Assembly (NCBI GenBank): GCA_035633755.1
Contig: DASQEH010000054.1
Location: 20,433 to 84,432, forward strand
Source: DASQEH01 sp035633755
Lineage (GTDB): Bacteria > Actinomycetota > Actinomycetes > Propionibacteriales > Nocardioidaceae
Reading direction: 5' to 3'
Length of the DNA stretch: 64,000 nt
Shown here: positions 56,232-64,000 of the stretch, one piece after another
How positions within the stretch are numbered: position 1 is the first letter of the stretch
How the letters are laid out: every line of letters starts with the position of its first letter
The notes under the pieces: model-generated
What the model was told of the DNA's origin: nothing
The model's input: only the letters and a program-made list of their open reading frames with translations
The model's database searches: none
Program-made: the position numbers and the translations under genes

Positions 56232-57518
56232 TCAGGGGCTGAGGGTGGCCGCTGCCAGGAAGGCCAGGTCGCGGCGGCAGACGCGTCGGTCCAGCCGACG
56301 GTCGATCAGAGTTCGGGCCTCCTCGATGCGAGCGGCCGCCAACAGCGCCGCGATCAGCGTGTCCTCAACGATCTCACGCTGCGCTTCGCTGCCGCCCAAC
56401 CGCCAGATCGAGCCGAGCAGGTCCTGCAGCCGGTCTGCCGCCACGCTCGGGTCATTCTCGCAGAGCGCCCGCAGCGCGGCCGCCAAGGGGGAGACGACGG
56501 CCGCGTACGTCGGGTCGCGATGATCCTGCGCCCAACGCTCCAACCGGGTCAGCCGCTCGCTCTGCCCGAGCGCACACAAGGTGACCGCGGCATGGAGCGC
56601 CATGAACGGCGTCGGTGGCTTGTCGAGGAGGTCCTCGTCGATGCTGTCGACCACCGATTCGACCCCGGGGACTGATACGGCACCGGGTGTGATCGCCCAT
56701 CGCCATAGCAACGAACAGGAGTCGACCAGGGCGCGGCAGCCGAATACCGCGGGCGGAGAGAGCTGGGCCGCATACCGGCTCTGCACGGCGGCGAAGTCGC
56801 CCATCGACAGCTCGTGCAGTGCTGCGTGCCACGAGTAGTGCGCCAGGTTGTCGGCGCTTCGGCCCGGTCCCTCGATCCAGCCGTCGATCCAGTCGCGACC
56901 GGATCGGTGGTCGCCGGTCTCGTAGTGGACATGCGTGCGGGCATGCACGGAGTGCCCAGCGGCCGGCTCGACCTCGAGCGAGGCGCACGACAGCCGCATG
57001 GCCTCGTCCCACTGCCGCTGCTCCTGCCGGATGAAAGCCAGCAACCCGCAGAACCACCAGTCCGACCCGTAGGCCGGTCGGGCACGCTCGACGATCGCCC
57101 ATGACTCCTCCGGGACGGTGGTCACTCCTGAGAAGGCAATGGTGGGTACCGCAACCGACAGCAGCAGGGCATCCTGCGGATAGTCGCGCAGGTGGGAGAT
57201 GAGAGGCGCGGAGTCGCCCTTGATGTGGGCTCCGACGGCGTGCACATGGCGACGTTCGCGCTCCGTGGCGCGTCGAGCATGCATGGTGGCCGCCGTCATT
57301 CGCGCCTCGACGTCGACGGCCTTGCAGTACTCGTAGCCGAGAAGAGCCAGAGCTGCGTGACCGAGCGCGAAGGTCGGATCGTGCGCGATCGACTCAGCGA
57401 CGGCCTCGAGGCCACCCGCCTGCACCTTGAGCAACGCGTCGACGCCACGGTTGTACGCCTCGCTGGCGGCGGGGGAGGTGGTCTGGGCCAAACCGTAGCG
57501 GTCGCAGGTACCGTGCAT
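56232..57518 (-). CDS. TTC38-like tetratricopeptide repeat protein
   Basis: This 428-residue helical repeat protein of the TTC38 family has degenerate TPR helix pairs throughout and the conserved block GHSVHARTHVHYETGDHRSGRDWIDGWI near residue 190, followed by HYSWHAALHELSMGDFAAV. TTC38 proteins are found in bacteria and animals, but their function is not established. The ATG has a GGGGAGGGG context. It is monocistronic between the Rieske gene and uvrC. Confidence 0.75.
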   Translation of the reverse strand: MHGTCDRYGLAQTTSPAASEAYNRGVDALLKVQAGGLEAVAESIAHDPTFALGHAALALLGYEYCKAVDVEARMTAATMHARRATERERRHVHAVGAHIKGDSAPLISHLRDYPQDALLLSVAVPTIAFSGVTTVPEESWAIVERARPAYGSDWWFCGLLAFIRQEQRQWDEAMRLSCASLEVEPAAGHSVHARTHVHYETGDHRSGRDWIDGWIEGPGRSADNLAHYSWHAALHELSMGDFAAVQSRYAAQLSPPAVFGCRALVDSCSLLWRWAITPGAVSVPGVESVVDSIDEDLLDKPPTPFMALHAAVTLCALGQSERLTRLERWAQDHRDPTYAAVVSPLAAALRALCENDPSVAADRLQDLLGSIWRLGGSEAQREIVEDTLIAALLAAARIEEARTLIDRRLDRRVCRRDLAFLAAATLSP

Positions 57519-57663
57519 CCCACCCCTCCCCGGGGACCGCTCCCTTGGCGGGTGCCGGACGCGATGGAGAGAGCCGTTCCCTGTTCAGTACCTTACCGCT
57601 CCAACTCATCACGTCCGCCGGCTTCGGCCCGGAGGTTCGGCGGGGATTGTCTTGACCGGCTCG

Positions 57664-57675
57664 TAGGGTTGTCAT
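57664..57675 (+). promoter_or_regulatory. -10 element for a leaderless uvrC mRNA
   Basis: TAGGGT at 57664-57669, then six bases (TGTCAT), then the GTG start. No LexA site is present nearby. Confidence 0.45.
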
Positions 57676-59685
57676 GTGCCCGACCCGTCCCTCTACCGCC
57701 CAGCGCCGGGTTCCATCCCCGATGCCCCGGGCGTGTATCGGTTCCGCGATGCCCGCGGCCGGGTCATCTACGTCGGCAAGGCCAAGTCCCTGCGCTCGCG
57801 CGTGTCGTCGTACTTCCAGGACGTCGCGAACCTGCATCAGCGCACCGCGACGATGGTGACGACGGCCGCATCGGTCGAGTGGACGGTCGTGCAGACCGAG
57901 GTTGAGGCACTGCAGCTCGAGTACTCCTGGATCAAGGAGTTCGACCCCCGCTTCAACGTCAAGTACCGCGACGACAAGTCGTACCCCTGGCTGGCGGTGA
58001 CACTGAACGAGGAGTTCCCTCGCGTCATGGTCGGGCGCGGGCCGAAGAAGAAGGGTGTCCGTTACTTCGGCCCGTATTCGCACGCCTGGGCCATTCGCGA
58101 GACCGTCGACCTGCTCCTGCGGGTGTTCCCCATGCGGTCGTGCTCGTCAGGCGTCTTCACCCGCAGCGCCCAGATCGGTCGACCGTGCCTGCTCGGGTAC
58201 ATCGGCAAGTGCTCCGCGCCGTGCGTCGGGCGGGTGACGCCCGAGGAGCACCGCGACATCGTGGACGACTTCTGCTCCTTCATCGCAGGGCAGACGAGCG
58301 CTCACGTCAAACGGCTCGAGCGACAGATGTTCGCCGCCTCCGCCGAGCAGGACTACGAGCGGGCGGCGAGGATCCGCGACGACATCGGAGCGCTGCGCCG
58401 GGCGATGGAACAGAACGCGGTCGTGCTCCCTGACGGGACGGACGCCGATGTGATCGCCGTCGCCGAGGACCCCCTCGAGATCGCCGTGCAGGTGTTCTAC
58501 GTACGCGGCGGGCGCGTGCGTGGCCAGCGGGGCTGGGTGGCTGACCGCGTCGACGACGCCGACCTGCCAGAGCTGCTACGACGGTTCTTGATCCAGGTGT
58601 ACGACCCGGAGACCTCCGACGCCATCCCGCGGGAGGTTCTGGTGCCACAGACCCCTGAGGACGCGTCCACCCTCACCGACTGGCTCAGCGACAAGCGGCA
58701 GAGCAAGGTGTCGGTCCGGGTGCCCCACCGCGGTGACAAGCGGACCCTGCTGGAGACGGTCGCGCGCAACGCCGGTCAGGCCCTCACCGTGCACAAGACC
58801 CGCCGTGCCAGCGACTTCACCACCCGGACTCGGGCGCTCGAAGAGATCCAGCAGGCGCTGGCTCTCGACGAGGCGCCGCTACGCATCGAGTGCTTCGACG
58901 TGTCGAACCTCCAGGGCACCGAGGTGGTGGCGTCGATGGTGGTCTTCGAGGACGGGCTGCCCCGCAAGAGCGACTACCGACGCTTCGTCATCCGGGGCTT
59001 CGAGGGACAGAACGACGTGGCCGCCATGCACGAGACGATCAAGCGGCGCTTCAAGCGCCTGCTTGACGACCGGGCCGAGTCGACCTCGCTCGACATCGGG
59101 AAGCCGGACGACGAGCGTGGGCCCGTCCTGATCGACCCCGACACCGGCCGGCCACGCAAGTTCGCGTACACCCCGGGGCTGGTCGTCGTCGACGGCGGGC
59201 CGCCTCAGGTCGCTGCCGCGCAGCGCGCGCTCGACGAGCTCGGCATCGACGACGTCCCCGTCGTCGGCCTGGCCAAAAGGCTCGAGGAAGTGTGGAGGCC
59301 CAGCTCCGACGACCCCGTCATCCTCCCCAGGACGAGCGAGGCGCTCTACCTGCTGCAACGGGTTCGGGACGAGGCACACCGGTTCGCGATCATGCACCAC
59401 CGCACCCGCCGGTCGAAGAGCATGGTCGAGAGCGTGTTGGACGACGTGCCGGGCCTCGGAGAGGTACGCCGCAAGGTGCTGCTGCGTCACTTCGGGTCGC
59501 TGCGCAAGCTGCGAGCGGCCACCGTCGACGAGATCGCCGCCCTTCCCGGCTTCGGCCGGCGTACGGCCGAGTCGATCAGCGCGGCACTGGCGGCCGGGTC
59601 GACGACGCAGACGGTCCCGGCAGTCAACACCGCCACGGGCGAGATCCTCGACGAGGCGCCGGACGCGGTATCGGAGCTGACATGA
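57676..59685 (+). CDS. uvrC: Excinuclease ABC subunit C
   Basis: This 669-residue nuclease makes both incisions. The GIY-YIG domain is at residues about 15-100 (GVYRFRDARGRVIYVGKAKS, with GVY and YVG). A UVR motif lies near 225 (DYERAARIRDDIGALR), the RNase H-like domain around 395-560 (IECFDVSNLQGTEVVASMVVFEDG, VVDGGPPQV), and a tandem HhH at the end (VPGLGEVRRKVLLRHFGSLRKL, ALPGFGRRTAESI). It is the first gene of the conserved uvrC-rapZ-yvcK-whiA order and overlaps rapZ by four bases (ATGA). Confidence 0.97.
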   Translation: MPDPSLYRPAPGSIPDAPGVYRFRDARGRVIYVGKAKSLRSRVSSYFQDVANLHQRTATMVTTAASVEWTVVQTEVEALQLEYSWIKEFDPRFNVKYRDDKSYPWLAVTLNEEFPRVMVGRGPKKKGVRYFGPYSHAWAIRETVDLLLRVFPMRSCSSGVFTRSAQIGRPCLLGYIGKCSAPCVGRVTPEEHRDIVDDFCSFIAGQTSAHVKRLERQMFAASAEQDYERAARIRDDIGALRRAMEQNAVVLPDGTDADVIAVAEDPLEIAVQVFYVRGGRVRGQRGWVADRVDDADLPELLRRFLIQVYDPETSDAIPREVLVPQTPEDASTLTDWLSDKRQSKVSVRVPHRGDKRTLLETVARNAGQALTVHKTRRASDFTTRTRALEEIQQALALDEAPLRIECFDVSNLQGTEVVASMVVFEDGLPRKSDYRRFVIRGFEGQNDVAAMHETIKRRFKRLLDDRAESTSLDIGKPDDERGPVLIDPDTGRPRKFAYTPGLVVVDGGPPQVAAAQRALDELGIDDVPVVGLAKRLEEVWRPSSDDPVILPRTSEALYLLQRVRDEAHRFAIMHHRTRRSKSMVESVLDDVPGLGEVRRKVLLRHFGSLRKLRAATVDEIAALPGFGRRTAESISAALAAGSTTQTVPAVNTATGEILDEAPDAVSELT

Positions 59686-60551
59686 CGAAGTCCGGCGGCG
59701 ACCTGATCATCGTGACCGGCATGACCGGGGCCGGCCGCAGCACCGCCGCGAAGGCGCTCGAGGACCTCGGCTGGTTCGTCATCGACAACCTGCCGCCACA
59801 GATGCTGGTGCCTACCGTTGAGCTGATCGGCGAGGAGAAGGACGCACCCACCCGCATCGCGGTCGTGGTCGACGTCCGCTCCCGGAGCTTCTTCGGGCAC
59901 CTGCGCGACACCCTGGAGACGATGGCGTCCAACGGTCCTCGGCCTCGGATCCTCTTCCTCGAGGCGTCCGACGAAGTGCTGGTCAGACGCCAGGACGCCG
60001 CCCGCAGACCACATCCCCTGCAGCAGGGCGCCCGACTGCTCGACGGCATCGCCCGTGAGCGCAACCGGGTCCGCGACCTGCGCGGTGACGCCGACGTCGT
60101 GATCGACACCTCGAACCTGAACGTCCACCAGCTCGCCCGCAAGGTGGGCACCGCTTTCGCCGACATCGACCTTCCGACGGTTCGGGCGACGGTCGTGTCG
60201 TTCGGGTTCAAGTACGGGATCCCCGTCGACGCTGACATGGTCGTCGACATGCGTTTCCTGCCGAACCCTCACTGGATACCCGAGCTGCAGCCGAAGACGG
60301 GTCTGGACGTCGACGTGCGCGACTACGTGCTGGGCCAGCCCACCGCGGCTGAGTTCCTGGACCGGCTGGGCAGGCTGCTGGAGACGGTGTACCCGGGGTT
60401 CCTGCACGAGCGCAAGAACTACCTCACGTTGGCGATCGGCTGCACGGGCGGCAAGCATCGCAGCGTCGCCATGGCCGAGGAGGTTGCCGTCGGGATGCGG
60501 GCTCGTGGGGTCGAGACAGGCGTCGTACATCGAGACTTGGGGCGGGAATGA
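59682..60551 (+). CDS. rapZ: RapZ family nucleotide-binding protein
   Basis: This 289-residue P-loop protein of the RapZ/YvcJ family has IVTGMTGAGRSTAAKALEDLGWFVIDNLPP (modified Walker A, GAGRST), then a Walker B-like VVVDVR, and the C-terminal domain SFGFKYGIPVDADMVVDMRFLPNP...IGCTGGKHRSVAMAE. In Gram-negatives RapZ controls glmZ RNA; in actinobacteria its function is unclear. The ATG overlaps uvrC and its stop overlaps yvcK (ATGA). Confidence 0.93.
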   Translation: MTKSGGDLIIVTGMTGAGRSTAAKALEDLGWFVIDNLPPQMLVPTVELIGEEKDAPTRIAVVVDVRSRSFFGHLRDTLETMASNGPRPRILFLEASDEVLVRRQDAARRPHPLQQGARLLDGIARERNRVRDLRGDADVVIDTSNLNVHQLARKVGTAFADIDLPTVRATVVSFGFKYGIPVDADMVVDMRFLPNPHWIPELQPKTGLDVDVRDYVLGQPTAAEFLDRLGRLLETVYPGFLHERKNYLTLAIGCTGGKHRSVAMAEEVAVGMRARGVETGVVHRDLGRE

Positions 60552-61591
60552 ACGGCCCTGGCCCAGACCTTCCCACCACCGCCGCCGCGCCGAAGCACGA
60601 TCTCCCCGCGGAAGCCTTGGCCGAGGTCGCAGTTGTTCCCGCGACACCCGACATGGGGGGCCCTCGCGTTGTCGCGCTCGGAGGTGGGCACGGTCTGGCG
60701 GCGAACCTCAGCGCGCTGCGGACATTCTGCGGTGACTTGACCGCGGTCGTGACCGTCGCCGACAACGGCGGGTCCTCGGGTCGCCTGCGGCGTGAGTTCG
60801 GCGTGCTGCCACCGGGCGACCTACGACAGGCGCTGGCAGCGTTGTGTCGGGACGACGAGTGGGGGCGGACCTGGGCGCGGCTGCTCCAGCACCGCTTCCA
60901 GAGCGCCGGTGACCTGCACAGCCACGCCGTCGGCAACCTCCTGATCGTCGCGCTGTGGGAGCTGCTCGGCGGCCACGTCGAGGCTCTCGACTGGGTGGGT
61001 CGCCTCCTCGGCGCCCAGGGGCGAGTCCTCCCCATGGCTGCGGTACCGCTCGACATCGCGGCGCAGGTACGCGGAGCCGACAGCGACCGGCCCGACGCCA
61101 TCAAGACGATCCGTGGGCAGGTGGAGGTCGCGACGACCGAGGGGCTGGTCGAGTCCGTCGAGCTGGTCCCGGTCGATCCGCCTGCCTGCCCGGAGGCCCT
61201 TGAGGCGGTCCGGGCCGCGGAGTGGGTGATTCTGGGACCCGGATCGTGGTACACCAGTGTCTTGCCTCATCTCCTCGTCCCCGATCTGCGGGCCGCGCTC
61301 AGCACGGCGACCGCGCGGCGCTGCGTGACGCTCAACCTTGCCCCGCAGGCAGGCGAGACCGACGGGTTCACCTCCAGTACCTATCTGGAAGTCTTGGCCG
61401 TGCATGCGCCAGACTTGAAGATCGACGTGGTGCTGGCAGATGCTGCCGGAGTGGCTGACATGGCGATGCTCGAAGAGACGATCGACGGATTGGGGGCAGA
61501 TCTCGTGATCGAAGATCTCGCAGCAACGGACGGGTCACCACGTCACGACGTGGCCAAGCTGGCGACGGCATACGCCGGGATCATGCGGTGA
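60548..61591 (+). CDS. yvcK: YvcK/CofD-like gluconeogenesis factor
   Basis: This 347-residue protein of the YvcK/CofD superfamily has VVALGGGHGLAANLSALR near residue 43, VADNGGSSGRLRREFGVLPPGDLRQ, SHAVGNLL and WVILGPGSWYTSVLPHLL. YvcK supports growth on gluconeogenic substrates and cell-wall integrity, binds UDP-sugars and in mycobacteria is a PknB target called CuvA. The ATG overlaps rapZ by four bases. Confidence 0.93.
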   Translation: MNGPGPDLPTTAAAPKHDLPAEALAEVAVVPATPDMGGPRVVALGGGHGLAANLSALRTFCGDLTAVVTVADNGGSSGRLRREFGVLPPGDLRQALAALCRDDEWGRTWARLLQHRFQSAGDLHSHAVGNLLIVALWELLGGHVEALDWVGRLLGAQGRVLPMAAVPLDIAAQVRGADSDRPDAIKTIRGQVEVATTEGLVESVELVPVDPPACPEALEAVRAAEWVILGPGSWYTSVLPHLLVPDLRAALSTATARRCVTLNLAPQAGETDGFTSSTYLEVLAVHAPDLKIDVVLADAAGVADMAMLEETIDGLGADLVIEDLAATDGSPRHDVAKLATAYAGIMR

Positions 61592-61650
61592 CCACGCAGG
61601 AGCGCACGCGCAACGACCATCCCGGGTTGCGTCGTGGCAGGATCGGGCTC

Positions 61651-62649
61651 ATGGCGATGACGGCACAGGTGAAGTCGGAGCTGTCCAACACCGTCGTCAC
61701 CAAGTCGTGCTGCCGTAAGGCCGAAGTGTCGTCCATGCTCCGCTTCGCAGGCGGCCTTCACATCCAGAGTGGGCGGATCGTGGTCGAAGCCGAGCTCGAC
61801 ACAGGAGCGGCCGCGCGGCGCCTGCGCAAGGACATCTTCGAGGTGTACGGACACCCGAGCGACGTCGTGGTCGTCAACGCAGGCGGACTGCGCAAGGGCA
61901 GCCGGTACGTCGTTCGTGTCACCAAGGACGGCGAGGCGCTGGCTCGCCAGACCGGTCTGCTCGACAACAGAGGGCGGCCGGTCCGTGGCCTGCCGCCGCA
62001 GGTGGTCAGCGGCTCCGCGTGTGACGCCGTCGCTGCCTGGCGCGGGGCGTTCCTTGCCCACGGCTCGTTGACCGAGCCCGGGCGGTCGTCCGCCCTCGAG
62101 ATCACCTGTCCAGGGCCGGAGGCTGCGCTGGCCCTGGTGGGGTCCGCTCGGCGCATCGGCATCTCGGCGAAGGCGCGGGAGGTTCGCGGCGTCGACCGTG
62201 TCGTGATCCGAGATGGAGACGCCATCAGCGCTCTGCTCACCCGCCTTGGCGCCCACGAGTCGCTCCTGGCGTGGGAGGAACGGCGGCTGCGCCGAGAGGT
62301 GCGCGCCACCGCGAACCGGCTGGCGAACTTCGACGACGCCAACCTTCGCCGTTCGGCTCGTGCGGCGGTCGCGGCCGGGGCACGCGTCGAGCGGGCATTG
62401 GAGATCTTGGGTGACGAGGTACCCGACCACCTCAAGCTCGCAGGCTCGCTCAGGGTCGAGCACAAGCAGGCGAGCCTCGAGGAGCTCGGTCAGCTGCACG
62501 ACCCACCGCTCACCAAGGACGCCATCGCCGGACGGATCCGGCGCCTGCTCGCGATGGCCGACAAGCGTGCTGGCGAACTCGGCATCCCCGACACCGAGTC
62601 GACGTTGACGCCGGAGATGCTGGCCGAGTCCCTCGAACCCTCCTCCTGA
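61651..62649 (+). CDS. whiA: DNA-binding protein WhiA
   Basis: This 332-residue transcription factor has a degenerate LAGLIDADG homing-endonuclease-like N-terminal domain (TAQVKSELSNTVVTKSCCRKAEVSSMLRFAGGLHIQ, RGAFLAHGSL) and a C-terminal helix-turn-helix with DPPLTKDAIAGRIRRLLAMADKRA. In Streptomyces it controls sporulation-septation genes with WhiB, and in other Gram-positives it affects division and chromosome segregation. The ATG at 61651 gives the canonical MAMTAQVK start; GTG at 61588 overlapping yvcK would add 21 residues. Confidence 0.95.
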   Translation: MAMTAQVKSELSNTVVTKSCCRKAEVSSMLRFAGGLHIQSGRIVVEAELDTGAAARRLRKDIFEVYGHPSDVVVVNAGGLRKGSRYVVRVTKDGEALARQTGLLDNRGRPVRGLPPQVVSGSACDAVAAWRGAFLAHGSLTEPGRSSALEITCPGPEAALALVGSARRIGISAKAREVRGVDRVVIRDGDAISALLTRLGAHESLLAWEERRLRREVRATANRLANFDDANLRRSARAAVAAGARVERALEILGDEVPDHLKLAGSLRVEHKQASLEELGQLHDPPLTKDAIAGRIRRLLAMADKRAGELGIPDTESTLTPEMLAESLEPSS

Positions 62650-62779
62650 CAAGGCCGCCCCGACGGCGCTTCGTGCTGCGCATCACGTTTCCAGAGCGTG
62701 ATCTCGCAGTGGCGGGCCCCTCAGGAGTTGGTAGGGTCGCAATGCCCGATCAGCGGTTCCCAGTGGAGGAGATTGTCGC

Positions 62780-63784
<1,005 letters not shown>

Positions 63785-63797
63785 TACCTCATCTCGA

Positions 63798-63820
63798 CTC
63801 GGCGGCACTGTGCCGCCGAG
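63798..63820 (+). terminator. Hairpin between gap and pgk
   Basis: CTCGGCGGCA-CTG-TGCCGCCGAG is a perfect 10-bp stem with a 3-base loop, 14 bases after the gap stop. It may partly terminate transcription or stabilise the gap message and so set the gap:pgk ratio. Confidence 0.55.
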
Positions 63821-63869
63821 CCGACGAGTGCTGTTCCCGAGCCCTGCTGCCTTGCGAGGAGTCGTTGCC

Positions 63870-64000
63870 GTGCTGAAGACCGTTGAGCAGCTCTCGGACG
63901 AGGTCGGGGGGCTCGAGGGCAAGCGTGTCCTCGTTCGCTCCGATCTCAACGTGCCGCTCGACGGGTCGCGTATCACCGACGACGGGCGGGTGCGGGCAAG
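63870..64000 (+). CDS. pgk: Phosphoglycerate kinase, 5' end only
   Basis: The first 43 codons are visible. They begin GTG CTG AAG ACC and give VLKTVEQLSDEVGG, then GKRVLVRSDLNVPLDGSRITDDGRVRA, the N-terminal substrate-binding pattern of Pgk (RxDxNVP). GAGGAG lies just upstream. The gene continues past the window edge. Phosphoglycerate kinase makes ATP from 1,3-bisphosphoglycerate. Confidence 0.92.
   Translation, partial: MLKTVEQLSDEVGGLEGKRVLVRSDLNVPLDGSRITDDGRVRA

Noticed and set aside
57519..57675. Small gene between the TTC38-like gene and uvrC
   Set aside because: No frame has a plausible start, ribosome-binding site and conserved content; it appears to be two divergent promoter regions only.

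Overview
This 64 kb window is core chromosome from a high-GC Gram-positive actinobacterium. The evidence is the set of lineage-typical genes (sepH, whiA, DUF4193, DUF4235, DUF3093, DUF3710, DUF3159 and DUF7455 families, a mycothiol-type MDMPI-fold enzyme, an LprG-like lipoprotein), the GTG/TTG starts, the overlapping GTGA/ATGA gene junctions and the many starts that look leaderless. A member of the Nocardioidaceae/Propionibacteriales is my best guess, by inference from gene content. I see no rRNA, tRNA, CRISPR array, insertion sequence or prophage.

Layout. 0-13.5 kb: a DUF456 membrane protein, a DUF7455 zinc-ribbon protein divergent from a type IIA topoisomerase B subunit (parE), an acetyltransferase, an lprG/p55-type lipoprotein and MFS operon, the matching topoisomerase A subunit (parC), and an acyl-CoA synthetase divergent from a GNAT/NDP-forming acyl-CoA ligase fusion. 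13.6-19 kb: DUF5998, a phosphodiesterase, the division protein SepH, a ferrochelatase and an inositol-phosphatase-like enzyme. 19-30 kb: a block that I recall as matching the Mycobacterium tuberculosis Rv2689c-Rv2701c neighbourhood: DUF4193, DUF4235, DUF3093, dut, DUF3710, an OB-fold protein, DUF3159, the CeoC/CeoB K+ regulators, a KimA-like K+ transporter and a TrmA/RlmD-like RNA methyltransferase. The aconitase gene follows, with a palindromic operator candidate over its promoter.

30-41 kb: a HIT protein divergent from a small uncharacterised gene that carries a perfect LexA box, then dxs, tesB, an epimerase, a secreted M23 peptidase with five FG-GAP-like repeats, and an htdX/fabG4/fadA2-like cluster. 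41-50 kb: SGNH hydrolase, ATP-dependent DNA ligase (ligB type), HhH-GPD glycosylase, PAP2 phosphatase, uvrB, terC behind a yybP-ykoY (Mn2+) riboswitch, and an NlpC/P60 plus beta-lactamase-like pair, both lacking signal peptides. 50-64 kb: a secreted LamG protein, an MBL hydrolase, the MDMPI-family enzyme, uvrA with a LexA box, a Tat-exported Rieske lipoprotein, a TTC38-like protein, the overlapping run uvrC-rapZ-yvcK-whiA, then gap and the start of pgk.

Functional themes are DNA topology and repair (parE/parC, ligB, a glycosylase, uvrA/B/C and two LexA sites), potassium and manganese homeostasis, acyl-CoA and fatty-acid metabolism, envelope turnover, and central carbon metabolism. The most novel lead is the small SOS-box gene at 30830-31201. 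A recurring TANNNT-N6/7-start arrangement also suggests that at least a dozen genes here are translated from leaderless mRNAs.
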